From contig JACKDC010000005.1 in the NCBI GenBank assembly GCA_020633725.1, positions 263,003 through 327,002 of the forward strand: a DNA stretch of 64,000 nt, in the 5' to 3' direction. Positions 1 through 8,255 of the stretch are shown here, piece by piece. Origin of the DNA: Candidatus Latescibacterota bacterium. GTDB lineage: Bacteria > Krumholzibacteriota > Krumholzibacteriia > JACNKJ01. The first letter of the stretch is position 1, and every line of letters starts with the position of its first letter. The notes under the pieces were generated by a model, which saw only the letters and a list, made by a program, of their open reading frames with translations, searched no databases and was not told the DNA's origin. The position numbers were made by a program, and so were the translations under genes.

Positions 1-1
1 G

Positions 2-205
2 GCCGGCGCGGTGAGCCTGGACGTCTTCGACGCCTCCGGCCGCAAGGTGAAGACGCTTCTGGCCCAGCCCATGCAGCAGGGCCAGCACACCGCGACCTGG
101 AACGGCGACACCGATGCGGGAACGCCGGCGGCCAGCGGGCTGTACTTCTACCGTCTGCGCGCGAACGGCGTGGACGAGACGCGGAAGATGATGCTGCTCA
201 AGTAA
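2..205 (+). CDS. C-terminal end of a secreted protein with FlgD-like/type-A sorting domain (5' end outside window)
   Basis: Only the last 67 codons are inside the window, and the reading frame is open back to the left edge. The residues match the FlgD-like Ig/type-A sorting module found at the C-terminus of many secreted FCB-group proteins: a strand with DVFDASGRKV, a WNG turn, then GLYFYRLRANG and a short basic tail ending in LLK. In FCB bacteria such tails direct export and surface attachment by a type IX-like route; whether this organism has that system cannot be seen here. A strong hairpin follows the stop codon and probably ends the transcript. The catalytic or binding part of the protein is not visible. 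Confidence 0.75.
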   Translation, partial: AGAVSLDVFDASGRKVKTLLAQPMQQGQHTATWNGDTDAGTPAASGLYFYRLRANGVDETRKMMLLK

Positions 206-230
206 GACGCAGCAACGTTTGCACTTGGAG

Positions 231-265
231 CCCGGCGATCGCGCGTGTGCAGCGCGGTCGCCGGG
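231..265 (+). terminator. strong hairpin, probable terminator
   Basis: A 13-bp stem (231-243 with 253-265, one G-T wobble) closes a 9-base loop 26 bases after the upstream stop codon. Only a weak T-containing stretch (TGTTGC) follows, so it is either an imperfect intrinsic terminator or a 3'-end stabilising stem. Confidence 0.55.
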
Positions 266-329
266 TGTTGCATCCTGCCCGGCCTCTCGGGCCGCGCGGG
301 CGAGACGACCGATCACGTGGAGGTACGTC

Positions 330-2354
330 GTGCGCATCCGACACCTGGCGGCCCATCTTGCCCTGATCGGCGCCCTGGCGAGCGCCGTCGCCGCGCCGGC
401 GCGCGCGGGCTTTCCGCACCCGGAAGCGCCGCGCACGGTCAACGTCTTCCTCCACACGGACGTCCCCGGCAAGGAGGCCCTGCTGTCCCAGTGGGACATG
501 GTCATCCTGCCCTTCATGCTGCTCGACTGGGCGCCGTCGAGCCTGTCGCTGATCCGGCAGTACAACCCCGACATCATCATCCTGGTCTACATCGACCCGC
601 TGGTGATCACGGACTCGCTGGGCCCGGACGACCTCCCCGGCACGCTGCGCTACGACCGCGTCACGACGATCGACCCCGCCTGGCTCGCCCGCACGGAGAC
701 CGGCGAGGTGATCTCGTTCTGGGAGCATTCGCAGCACGTGAACATCACGCCCGTCTGTCCGGTGGTGGGGGGCGAGCGCTACCGCGATCACTTCCTGCAC
801 TTCGTCCGCGACCGGCTCTTCCCCTACGTGGCCGACGGAACCATCGACGGCCTCTTCCTCGACGAGATGAGCGCCGGCGGCTTCCTGTGGTGGGATCCGC
901 TCTTCGCGGGCAGCTTCGACTACAACAACAACGGCCTCGCCGACCGCAGCGAGGCCGGCATCGGCGACGAGACGCTGCTGGCCTGGCTCACCGAGAGCCA
1001 GCAGATGGTGGCCGACAGCCTGAACGCTTGGATGCCGCCGGGCTGCGTCCTCATGGGCAACAACGCCAATCCGCGCTACGACGCCCTGGAGGGCAAGCTC
1101 TTCGAATCCTATCCGAACAGCTCGAGCGAGGGCTACTTCGAGGGCACGCTCATGAACCTCGACGTGTGGAACTCGCTGGAGTTCGGGACGAACATCGTCG
1201 CCATCAACGCCGTCTATCCCTACGCCGAGGTGGGCGGCAGCCCCGACGACATGCCGCCCTTCCGCTTCCGCTTCACCTCGACGCTGCTGGGCGACAACTA
1301 CTTCAGCTACGACTTCACCACCTTCGACCACTACCAGCTCACCTACTACGAGCTCTTCGACCACAACCTCGGGCTGCCCCTGGCGCCGCGCCACTCCATC
1401 GGCGAGACGCCCCTCTTCGTGGACACCTTCGAGGGCGGGGTGGGCCCCCACGTCACGCCCTTCACCCCGCACGCCAGCGTGACCGTGACCAGCGAGCCCG
1501 GCCTGGTGCTGGAGGGGGACTCCTCCCTGCTGATCACCTCGAACGCCGCCGATCCCTTCCCGACGCTGTTCTACGTCAACCCTCCGGGGGGCTGGCTGCC
1601 GGACACGCCCTACGTGCTGTCCTTCCGCTACCGCATCCTGGACACGGCGCAGCCGGAGTCGCGGCTCTTCTTCAAGAGCTCGCCGGGCGCCGCGGCCACC
1701 ACCGTCTCGCCGCGCATCGAGGGCGGGGCGGAGGGGCTCTACCGCGGCACCATCCAGCTGACGTCCACGAACGACGCGGTTCGCCTGCTGACGCGCGGCG
1801 AGATGACCATGGTCATCGACTCGCTCTGCGTGGTGCAGGGCACGGGCGGGCTGCTGGCGCGCGAGTACGAGCACGGACTCGTGGTCTGCAACCCCTCCGG
1901 CTCGGGCAAGACCTTCGCCTACGATCCGCACTGGACGCTGCTGCCCGGCGACGGCCAGGCGACGGACTTCGCGGCCTGGGACAGCGCCCACAGCATCGTG
2001 ATCGGCAACGAGGACGGCGTGGTCTTCGCGCGCAGCGGGACGGCCGTGGACCCGCCGCCGGCGCTGCCGGCCGGGCGCGTCACGCTGAGCGAGCCCTGGC
2101 CCAACCCGGGCAATCCGAGCTTCAGCGTCACGGTGGGGGGGACCGGCGACCAGACCGTCGCCCTGCTCCTCCACGACGTGCAGGGGCGCCGTCTGGCGCG
2201 GCTCTGGTCGGGGCGTCCCTCGGCCGGGGGCGAGACGCTGCGCTTCACGGCGGGAGAGAACGGCGTGCCGGATCTCGCGTCGGGGGTCTACATCCTGCGG
2301 GCCGCCGCGGCCTCGGGCGACGAGCAGCTGCGCCGCCTGGTGATCCTCCACTAG
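330..2354 (+). CDS. secreted glycoside hydrolase-like TIM-barrel protein with C-terminal sorting domain
   Basis: 674 residues from a GTG start chosen because GGAGG (319-323) lies 6 bases upstream; the longer open frame has no ribosome site. Residues 1-26 form a signal peptide ending in a likely ARA cleavage site. Residues of about 35-380 resemble putative glycoside hydrolases with a TIM barrel: a strand ending in IDGLFLDEM carries adjacent Asp178-Glu179, where catalytic acids sit in such folds, and a later strand reads LMGNNAN. A beta-rich middle part could be carbohydrate-binding. The last ~90 residues are a FlgD-like/type-A sorting domain (PNPGNPSF, then SGVYILR). Substrate is unknown, and an inactive barrel is possible. 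It converges on the methyltransferase with an 18-base gap. Confidence 0.6.
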   Translation: MRIRHLAAHLALIGALASAVAAPARAGFPHPEAPRTVNVFLHTDVPGKEALLSQWDMVILPFMLLDWAPSSLSLIRQYNPDIIILVYIDPLVITDSLGPDDLPGTLRYDRVTTIDPAWLARTETGEVISFWEHSQHVNITPVCPVVGGERYRDHFLHFVRDRLFPYVADGTIDGLFLDEMSAGGFLWWDPLFAGSFDYNNNGLADRSEAGIGDETLLAWLTESQQMVADSLNAWMPPGCVLMGNNANPRYDALEGKLFESYPNSSSEGYFEGTLMNLDVWNSLEFGTNIVAINAVYPYAEVGGSPDDMPPFRFRFTSTLLGDNYFSYDFTTFDHYQLTYYELFDHNLGLPLAPRHSIGETPLFVDTFEGGVGPHVTPFTPHASVTVTSEPGLVLEGDSSLLITSNAADPFPTLFYVNPPGGWLPDTPYVLSFRYRILDTAQPESRLFFKSSPGAAATTVSPRIEGGAEGLYRGTIQLTSTNDAVRLLTRGEMTMVIDSLCVVQGTGGLLAREYEHGLVVCNPSGSGKTFAYDPHWTLLPGDGQATDFAAWDSAHSIVIGNEDGVVFARSGTAVDPPPALPAGRVTLSEPWPNPGNPSFSVTVGGTGDQTVALLLHDVQGRRLARLWSGRPSAGGETLRFTAGENGVPDLASGVYILRAAAASGDEQLRRLVILH

Positions 2355-2372
2355 CGGCGCCGGCGGGTCCGT

Positions 2373-3389
2373 CTAGCCGGCGTCCTTGCGGATCGCCAGG
2401 ATGATCTCCGGCGTGAAGTCGTGGCGCGTCACGGCGTGCGCGAGCTTGAAGGCCAGCCGCACCGCGCTGCGCTTGGGGCTGGCGCCGTTGCGCAGCACCG
2501 CGCAGCGATGCCACAGATCCGCCTGTCCCGCGATCCCCGGCAAGATGGGCTTCACCACCGCCGGGCTGCCCGCCTCGCGCGGCAGCAGGCGCAGGATGCC
2601 CCGCACCGTACCGCCCCGGATGCCGCGGCGCAGCAGCTCGGGCCAGCTGACGTCCGCCGGAAAGCGCGACGAGTAGCGCCGCGTGATGCGGTGGGCCAGT
2701 CCGTCGGGCACGTAGTTGAGCAGCGGGATGCCCGTGCTGTGCATCTCGATGGGGCAGAGCCGGTTGGGCGTCTCCTGGATGAACAGGACGCCCCCGGGCC
2801 GCAGCCGTCGCCAGAGCTGCTCCATGAGCGGACGCCGCTCGTCGGGCAGCAGGTGCTCGAAGACGGCGTTCAGCGTGATGTAATCCACCTCGCCCAGGCC
2901 GTCGGGCAGGCGATCGCCCGACGGCGAAACGTGGAAGCTGACGTTCCCGAACCCGTAGTGCCGCGCCCGCGCCTCGGCGACCCGGAGGTGCTCCGCCTCC
3001 AGGTCGATCCCCACGATCCGCGTGTCGGGCAGCCTGCGGCCGAGGATCATGGTGGACGACCCGGAGCCGCAGCCGAAGTCGAGCAGCGTTCGCCCGGCGA
3101 AGTCCTCGGGGGGCACGAAGCCGAAGACGCCCACGTCCACGTTGACGCTGGCGTAGAGGGGGTCCTCGTCCCGCGCGATCTCGTCGCAGACGTAGCCGGG
3201 GCCCTTGTGCGCGAGCAGCAGCTCGATCAGGGCGTCGGGGTAGGACGTCGTGCAGGGGCTGCCCTGGACGTGGAGCGCGGGGTCCGTCGCCGTGACCGTG
3301 ATCCGCCGCCGGCCGTCCGGCAAGGGGGCGATCTTGATCCTGGCCCGGGGATGGTGTAGTTCTGTCGCTGCGTGGCCATCGGCGGACAT
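2373..3389 (-). CDS. class I SAM-dependent methyltransferase
   Basis: 338 residues. The SAM-binding motif I is LLDFGCGSGSST near residue 98, motif II has the acidic GIDLE, and later motifs read YITLNAVFEHL and LRPGGVLFIQETP, so this is a Rossmann-fold class I methyltransferase of the type that modifies small molecules, lipids or sugars. The C-terminal third is basic and shows no recognised domain. Substrate cannot be predicted. The ATG follows a purine-rich GGGAGGGGG. It has its own minus-strand promoter and is divergent from the sugar isomerase-like gene. Confidence 0.8.
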   Translation of the reverse strand: MSADGHAATELHHPRARIKIAPLPDGRRRITVTATDPALHVQGSPCTTSYPDALIELLLAHKGPGYVCDEIARDEDPLYASVNVDVGVFGFVPPEDFAGRTLLDFGCGSGSSTMILGRRLPDTRIVGIDLEAEHLRVAEARARHYGFGNVSFHVSPSGDRLPDGLGEVDYITLNAVFEHLLPDERRPLMEQLWRRLRPGGVLFIQETPNRLCPIEMHSTGIPLLNYVPDGLAHRITRRYSSRFPADVSWPELLRRGIRGGTVRGILRLLPREAGSPAVVKPILPGIAGQADLWHRCAVLRNGASPKRSAVRLAFKLAHAVTRHDFTPEIILAIRKDAG

Positions 3390-3436
3390 GATCCGGCCCC
3401 CTCCCGCGGTGAGTCGTGCGCACGTGCGAAGCTGCG

Positions 3437-3466
3437 ACTATAGCACGCGTTAGCGTCGCCGGACAA
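3437..3466 (-). promoter_or_regulatory. sigma70-like promoter for the methyltransferase gene
   Basis: On the minus strand TTGTCC (3466-3461) is followed after 18 bases by TATAGT (3442-3437), leaving a leader of roughly 40 bases before the ATG at 3389. Confidence 0.5.
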
Positions 3467-3519
3467 CGGACCCGGGCGCCGGGCGGGCCCAGGCGCCGAC
3501 GCCTACCGAAAGGGCAGCC

Positions 3520-4356
3520 GTGGAGCGAGTCTTTGCCAGCCTTCCGCTCGTCCTCTACCGCCGCTACGAGGCGGAGCTGGAAGGGCTGCCCTGCGGTCTC
3601 GAGCTGCTGATGGACCACGAGGCCCTGGATCCGTCCTTCGCGGCCCAGCGCGACGCCATCGCCGACGCCCTCGCGGCCCGGAGCGTCGGCTGCCGCTTCC
3701 ACGCGCCCTTTCGCGACCTCACGCCGGCCGGCCACGACCCCGAGGCGGTGGGCCTGGCGCGGCGACGTCACACGGCCGCCCTGGCCGTGGCGCCGCGCTT
3801 CGGGGTGACGGGCGTCTCCGCCCACCCCGGCTGGGACCCCGGCCTCTACGGCACCGAGCACGAGCGGGGCGTCTGGCTCGAGCGGGCGACGGCCTTCTGG
3901 GCAGGGCTCGGCCCGGCCGCCGCGGCGGCCGGGGTGACGGTGGCGCTGGAGAACATCTTCGACCGCGACGCCTGGGCCCTGCGCTCGCTGCTGGCCGCGC
4001 TGCCCGCCGCGCAGTTCGGCTGGCTGCTTGACCTCGGCCACTGGCACGCCTACAGCTACGACGGCCTCATGCCCTGGCTGGAGGCGCTGGGGGAGCGGCT
4101 GGTGGCGGTGCACGTCCACGACAACGGCGGCCGCACGGACGACCACCGCGCCCTGGGCGCAGGCTCCCTGCCCGGCGACGAGGCCCTGGCGGCCCTGCGC
4201 AGCCTCCGGCGGCCCCTGGACTGGGTGCTGGAGAACCGTAGCGTGCCCGATCTGGAGACGAGCATCCGCTATCTCGCCGACAGGAGTGGTATCGCTGAAC
4301 TGGAGGCGGCGGGGGCTCGATTGGAAAAGCGCGGCGCCCGCGGCGGGCGCTCTTGA
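3520..4356 (+). CDS. sugar phosphate isomerase/epimerase-like TIM-barrel protein (AP endonuclease 2 fold)
   Basis: 278 residues, GTG start with a modest GAAAGGG site upstream. Metal-site residues typical of xylose isomerase-like/AP endonuclease family 2 barrels appear in order: His102 in SAHPG, Glu144 in ALENIFD, Asp171 and His174 in LLDLGHWH, His198/His200 in VHVHDNGG and Glu238 in VLENR. This favours a divalent-metal enzyme acting on a sugar or sugar phosphate. Substrate is not predictable, and an endonuclease IV-like role is less likely because the DNA-binding loops are not evident. It lies just before rplM, whose -35 box overlaps this gene's stop codon. Confidence 0.7.
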   Translation: MERVFASLPLVLYRRYEAELEGLPCGLELLMDHEALDPSFAAQRDAIADALAARSVGCRFHAPFRDLTPAGHDPEAVGLARRRHTAALAVAPRFGVTGVSAHPGWDPGLYGTEHERGVWLERATAFWAGLGPAAAAAGVTVALENIFDRDAWALRSLLAALPAAQFGWLLDLGHWHAYSYDGLMPWLEALGERLVAVHVHDNGGRTDDHRALGAGSLPGDEALAALRSLRRPLDWVLENRSVPDLETSIRYLADRSGIAELEAAGARLEKRGARGGRS

Positions 4357-4381
4357 CACCGCCGTAACCCTTTGCTAGCTT
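4353..4381 (+). promoter_or_regulatory. sigma70-like promoter for rplM-rpsI
   Basis: TTGACA (4353-4358), a 17-base spacer and TAGCTT (4376-4381). The -35 is a perfect consensus match and overlaps the stop codon of the upstream gene. The predicted leader is about 90 bases. Confidence 0.75.
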
Positions 4382-4413
4382 GGGCTTTCGTTTCGTTCCA
4401 CCGAACTCGCCGG

Positions 4414-4453
4414 AGCCATGACCCCGTGCAGCGCGCAGGGGACGCGCATGGCT
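4414..4453 (+). promoter_or_regulatory. leader hairpin of the L13-S9 operon, candidate autoregulatory element
   Basis: A 7-bp outer stem AGCCATG/CATGGCT (4414-4420 with 4447-4453) encloses an asymmetric internal loop, a CCCC/GGGG stem (4422-4425 with 4438-4441) and TGC/GCA, 25 bases before rplM. L13 leaders that repress their own operon are known in other bacteria; similarity to those families was not tested. Confidence 0.5.
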
Positions 4454-4478
4454 GCGGCAATCCTCACTTGGAGGAAGC

Positions 4479-4907
4479 ATGAAGACCCACGTCGCGAAGG
4501 CGGGGCAGGTCGAGGAGCGCTGGTACATCGTGGATGCGGAGGGGCAGACCCTGGGTCGGCTCGCCAGTCGCGTCGCGACGGTCATCCGCGGCAAGCACCG
4601 CCCCGACTTCACGCCCCACGTGGACATGGGCGATCACGTGATCGTCGTGAACGCCGAGAAGATCCACGTGACGGGCAACAAGCGCGGAGACAAGGTCTAC
4701 ACGCGCTACACGGGCTACCAGAGCGGTCTGCGGCGCACGCGCCTGGAGAACCTGCTCTCGGACAAGCCCACCGAGGTCATCTCCCACGCGGTGCGCGGCA
4801 TGCTGCCCAAGAACCGCCTGGGCAGAAAGCTCTGCCGCAAGCTGCGGGTCTACGTGGGCCCGGGGCATCCGCATGCGGCGCAGCAACCCCAAACGCTTGA
4901 AATCTGA
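4479..4907 (+). CDS. rplM: 50S ribosomal protein L13
   Basis: 142 residues, the usual length of L13. The sequence starts with the family pattern of a Trp-Tyr near residue 17 (RWYIVDAEGQTLGRLAS) and contains the conserved GDHVIVVNAEKI, then MLPKNRLGRK, diagnostic of L13. It binds 23S rRNA early in 50S assembly. The start ATG is preceded by GGAGGAAGC, a good ribosome site. rpsI follows 17 bases later, the near-universal rplM-rpsI pair, and a consensus promoter plus a leader hairpin precede it. Confidence 0.98.
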   Translation: MKTHVAKAGQVEERWYIVDAEGQTLGRLASRVATVIRGKHRPDFTPHVDMGDHVIVVNAEKIHVTGNKRGDKVYTRYTGYQSGLRRTRLENLLSDKPTEVISHAVRGMLPKNRLGRKLCRKLRVYVGPGHPHAAQQPQTLEI

Positions 4908-4924
4908 GAAGGAGTCCCGCAAGC

Positions 4925-5317
4925 ATGGCTGATACCTACAGCGCGACCGGCCGCCGCAAGGAATCCGTGGCCCGCGTGCGCGTGATGGCTCCGGGCACGG
5001 GCAAGCAGACCGTCAACGGTCGGCCCCTGGACGCCTACTTCGGCCGCCGCAACCTCATCATCGAGGTGCGTCAGCCGCTGGAGTACGTGGACATGATGGA
5101 TTCCGTGGACGTCCACGCCACCGTCGCCGGCGGCGGCATCGCCGGGCAGGCGGGCGCGGTGCGCCTGGGCATCGCCCGTGCGCTGCTGGAGAAGGACGAG
5201 GATCTGAAGAAGACGCTCCGCGGCACCGGCTGCCTCACCCGCGATCCGCGGATGAAGGAGCGCAAGAAGTACGGGCAGCCCGGCGCCCGCAAGCGTTTCC
5301 AGTTCTCGAAGCGCTAG
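4925..5317 (+). CDS. rpsI: 30S ribosomal protein S9
   Basis: 130 residues, normal for S9. The N-terminus has the family pattern ATGRRKESVARVRV and the C-terminus ends in the basic KYGQPGARKRFQFSKR tail, whose last residues (SKR) contact the P-site tRNA in the ribosome. The start is supported by AGAAGGAG a few bases upstream. It is translated from the rplM transcript. A structured region separates it from rpsB, so the next operon may be controlled separately. Confidence 0.98.
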   Translation: MADTYSATGRRKESVARVRVMAPGTGKQTVNGRPLDAYFGRRNLIIEVRQPLEYVDMMDSVDVHATVAGGGIAGQAGAVRLGIARALLEKDEDLKKTLRGTGCLTRDPRMKERKKYGQPGARKRFQFSKR

Positions 5318-5335
5318 TCGCTTCACCACTACACA

Positions 5336-5396
5336 CACCGGTGGACCGGACGCGCAGGTCTCCCCGCGGGGAGCGCAGTCCGGGGCGAAGCCGGTG
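5336..5396 (+). promoter_or_regulatory. nested three-stem leader upstream of rpsB, candidate S2 autoregulatory RNA
   Basis: Three nested helices can be drawn: CACCGG/CCGGTG (5336-5341 with 5391-5396), CCGGAC/GTCCGG (5346-5351 with 5378-5383) and CTCCCC/GGGGAG (5360-5365 with 5368-5373). They end 14 bases before the AGGAGG site of rpsB. Leaders bound by S2 are known in other bacteria; whether this is one is inference. Confidence 0.5.
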
Positions 5397-5420
5397 GAGG
5401 ACGAACCTGCAGGAGGAACC

Positions 5421-6293
5421 GTGAGCTACACGATCACCATCAAGGACATGCTGGAGGCAGGGGTCCACTTCGGGCACCAGACCCGTCGCTGGAACCCCAA
5501 GATGAAGTCGTTCATCTTTGCGGAGAAGAACGGCATCTACATCGTCGACCTGCAGCAGACCCATCGCCTCGCCGCCAACGCCTACGAGAAGGTGCGCCAG
5601 GTGGCCGCCACCGGCGCCCCCGTGCTCTTCGTCGGCCCCAAGAAGCAGGCCCAGGAGACCATCCGCGAGGAAGCCCAGCGCTGCGGGCAGTTCTACGTGG
5701 TGGAGCGCTGGCTCGGCGGACTGCTCACGAACTTCAGCACCGTGCGCAAGAGCCTCGACAAGCTCGGCGACATCGAGAAGATGAAGACCGACGGGCGCAT
5801 CGAGCAGTTCAGCAAGAAGGAGCGCATGCAGCTCGAGAAGACGCGGGACCGTCTGGAGCGCATGCTGGGCGGCATCCGGGGCATGGAGAAGACCCCGGGC
5901 CTCATCTTCGTGGTGGACACGGCGCAGAGCGAGATCGCGATCAAGGAGGCCAACAAGCTGCGGGTGCCCGTGGTGGCCATGGTGGACACGAACTGCGATC
6001 CCGATCACGTGGACTATCCCATTCCCGGCAACGACGACGCCATTCGCTCCATCAAGCTCTTCGCCCACATGGTGGCCGAGGCGGTCATCGAGGGCGGCGC
6101 CCAGTTCAAGGCCAAGGAGCGCGAGAGCAAGGCCATGGCCGAGAAGGCCAAGGCCGAGCAGGCATCCGACAAGGCGGCCGCCGAGCGGCCCCGCCGCAGC
6201 GCGGACAAGCCCGCCGCGGCGCGCCCGGCCGAGGCCCGCGAGCCGGAGGCTCCGGCGCCCGCGCCCGCCGGCGACACCGAACTGGACGCCTAG
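5421..6293 (+). CDS. rpsB: 30S ribosomal protein S2
   Basis: 290 residues from the GTG at 5421, chosen because AGGAGG (5411-5416) sits 4 bases upstream; a longer ATG frame has no site. Family signatures are MLEAGVHFGHQTRRWNPKM near the start and later VDTNCDPDHVDYPIPGNDDAIRS. The core ends near residue 230 and is followed by an Ala/Lys/Glu/Pro-rich tail of about 60 residues, a low-complexity extension common in high-GC lineages. S2 bridges the 30S head and body. It is followed by tsf, the classical order. Confidence 0.97.
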   Translation: MSYTITIKDMLEAGVHFGHQTRRWNPKMKSFIFAEKNGIYIVDLQQTHRLAANAYEKVRQVAATGAPVLFVGPKKQAQETIREEAQRCGQFYVVERWLGGLLTNFSTVRKSLDKLGDIEKMKTDGRIEQFSKKERMQLEKTRDRLERMLGGIRGMEKTPGLIFVVDTAQSEIAIKEANKLRVPVVAMVDTNCDPDHVDYPIPGNDDAIRSIKLFAHMVAEAVIEGGAQFKAKERESKAMAEKAKAEQASDKAAAERPRRSADKPAAARPAEAREPEAPAPAPAGDTELDA

Positions 6294-6347
6294 CTTCCAC
6301 TCACAGTCACGCGATGACGCCGACGGCGCGTCGAGGAGGACACGATC

Positions 6348-6953
6348 ATGGCCGAGATCACCGCCAAGCTGGTGAAGGACCTCCGGGAGAAGACCGGAGC
6401 GGGGATGATGGACTGCAAGAAGGCGCTGGCCGTCAGCGACGGTGATTACGAGAAGGCCGTCGACTACCTGCGCACGAAGGGCCTCGCCGACGCCAAGAAG
6501 AAGTCGGGCCGCGCCACCAAGGAGGGCCTCGTGTTCTCCTACATCCACCCCGGCGGCAAGGTGGGCGTGCTGGTGGAGATCGCCTGCGAGACGGACTTCG
6601 TCGCCCGCACCGACAACTTCCAGGACTTCTGCAAGAACGTGGCGATGCAGGTGGCCGCGGCCGCGCCCGTGGCCGTGGACCGCGACGGCCTCGACCCGGC
6701 GCTGGTGGCGCACGAGCGCGCGATCGCCGAGCAGCAGGCCAAGGAGTCGGGCAAGCCGGAGAACATCATCCAGAAGATTGTCGACGGTCGCATGGACAAG
6801 TACTATGGCGAGGTGTGCCTGCTGGAGCAGGCCTTCGTCAAGGACCCCGGGATGACCGTGAAGAACCTGCTGGATTCCACCATCGGCAGCCTGGGCGAGA
6901 ACATGGCCATTCGTCGATTCGCCCGGTTCCAGCTGGGCGAGGAGCTGTCCTGA
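6348..6953 (+). CDS. tsf: translation elongation factor Ts (short form)
   Basis: 201 residues, shorter than the ~280 of Escherichia coli and matching the short EF-Ts type that carries one main core subdomain. It has the UBA-like N-terminus (LREKTGAGMMDCKKAL) and the nucleotide-exchange motif ETDFVAR used against EF-Tu. The protein ends with FARFQLGEEL as in other short EF-Ts proteins. The start follows GAGGAGGACACGATC. It lies 54 bases after rpsB and 7 bases before pyrH, so it is probably in one transcript. Confidence 0.96.
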   Translation: MAEITAKLVKDLREKTGAGMMDCKKALAVSDGDYEKAVDYLRTKGLADAKKKSGRATKEGLVFSYIHPGGKVGVLVEIACETDFVARTDNFQDFCKNVAMQVAAAAPVAVDRDGLDPALVAHERAIAEQQAKESGKPENIIQKIVDGRMDKYYGEVCLLEQAFVKDPGMTVKNLLDSTIGSLGENMAIRRFARFQLGEELS

Positions 6954-6960
6954 GCGCCGC

Positions 6961-7692
6961 ATGCCAGAGACCGTCTACCAGCGCGTCGTCCTGAAGCTGA
7001 GCGGTGAGGCCCTCGCGGGCGAGGGCGGCATCGGACTCGACTTCCCACGGGTGCGCTCACTGGCCCGTGACCTGGGCGCGCTGACGCGGCTGGGGACGGA
7101 GCTGCTGCTCGTCATCGGCGGCGGCAACCTGCTGCGGGGCCGCTCGGCCCGCGAGAGCGGCGTGCCGCCGGTCCAGGCCGACCGCATCGGAATGCTGGGC
7201 ACCGTGATGAACGCCCTCGCGCTGAGCGCCGCGCTCGACGCCGAGGGCGTCCCCGTGCTGGCCCTGAACGCCACGCCGCTGGAGCCCTTCGCGGCGCTCT
7301 ACACCCCGGAGCGCGCGCGCGCGGCGCTGGCCGACGGCAAGGTGGTCATCGCGGCCGGCGGCATCGGGCAGCCCTTCTTCTCCACCGACACCACCGCCGC
7401 CCTGCGCGCGGTGGAGGTCGAGGCCGACTGCCTGCTCAAGGCGACCACCGTGGACGGCGTCTTCTCCGGCGACCCCCGCAAGGATCCGCAGGCCGTGCGA
7501 CTGCCCCGCCTGAGCTACGACGAGGTCCTGGAGCGGCAGCTGGCCGTCATGGACGCCACCGCCTTCGCGCTCTGCCGCGAGCACGCGGTACCGGTGCGCG
7601 TCTTCAACTTCATGGAACCCGGGGCGCTGGAGCGCGTGCTCAAGGGCGAGCCCCTCGGCAGCCTGGTCAGCGAGAAGGAGCGCCAACGATGA
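6961..7692 (+). CDS. pyrH: UMP kinase
   Basis: 243 residues. Phosphorylates UMP to UDP in pyrimidine nucleotide synthesis, as a cytoplasmic hexamer of the amino-acid-kinase fold. Visible motifs are VLKLSGEALAG at the N-terminus, VIGGGNLLRG for phosphate binding, DRIGMLGTVMNALAL at the UMP site, and TTVDGVFSGDPRKDP near the ATP site. The start is 7 bases after tsf, and the stop overlaps frr by 4 bases (ATGA), implying translational coupling. Confidence 0.97.
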   Translation: MPETVYQRVVLKLSGEALAGEGGIGLDFPRVRSLARDLGALTRLGTELLLVIGGGNLLRGRSARESGVPPVQADRIGMLGTVMNALALSAALDAEGVPVLALNATPLEPFAALYTPERARAALADGKVVIAAGGIGQPFFSTDTTAALRAVEVEADCLLKATTVDGVFSGDPRKDPQAVRLPRLSYDEVLERQLAVMDATAFALCREHAVPVRVFNFMEPGALERVLKGEPLGSLVSEKERQR

Positions 7693-8246
7693 ACGACCCT
7701 CTGCTCACCGACGTCGAAGACCGCATGAGCAAGACCGTCCGCAGCACCGAGCACGAGTTCACGCAGATCCGTGCGGGCCGCGCGAGCACGGGGCTGCTGG
7801 ATTCCATCCGCGTGGACTACTACGGCACGCCCACGCCGCTGAATCAGGTGGCCACGCTGGCGGTGCCGGAGGCGCGGCTCATCACCATCTCCCCCTGGGA
7901 GAAGAGCATGCTGGCCGTGATCGAGAAGGCGATTCTCGCGGCCAACATCGGCCTGACGCCCAACAACGACGGCAACGTGCTGCGCATCAACATTCCCGCC
8001 CTCACGGAGGAGCGGCGCAAGGAGCTGGTCAAGCGCGTCAAGCAGCTCGCCGAGGAGGGCCGCGTGGCCGTGCGCAACGTGCGCCGCAGCGGCATCGAGC
8101 AGGCCAAGCAGGAGCAGAAGGACCAGGCGATGACGGAGGACGACCTCAAGCGCGTCTCCGACGAGATCCAGAAGCTCACGGACCGCTTCGTGGGCGAGAT
8201 CGACCAGTCCCTGGAGAAGAAGATCACCGAGATCATGGAAGTCTGA
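7689..8246 (+). CDS. frr: ribosome recycling factor
   Basis: 185 residues, the standard length. It splits the post-termination ribosome together with EF-G. Domain I shows the helix with FTQIRAGRASTGLLDSIRVDYYG, then the domain II loop TPLNQVATLAVPEARL, and later NVRRSGIEQAKQ and LTDRFVGEIDQSLEKKITEIMEV. Its ATG overlaps the pyrH stop in ATGA, and uppS starts 9 bases after it, so it sits in the middle of a tight operon. Confidence 0.98.
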   Translation: MNDPLLTDVEDRMSKTVRSTEHEFTQIRAGRASTGLLDSIRVDYYGTPTPLNQVATLAVPEARLITISPWEKSMLAVIEKAILAANIGLTPNNDGNVLRINIPALTEERRKELVKRVKQLAEEGRVAVRNVRRSGIEQAKQEQKDQAMTEDDLKRVSDEIQKLTDRFVGEIDQSLEKKITEIMEV

Positions 8247-8255
8247 GGACGCCGC

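Noticed and set aside
198..2351. Very long open frames on the opposite strand of real genes (also at 2245-4359, 14762-17665, 18782-21808, 47775-51476 and 58847-61552)
   Set aside because: Their translations are dominated by Arg, Ala, Gly, Pro and His with no fold or family signal. They are codon-bias shadows in GC-rich DNA; each covers a gene with clear motifs.
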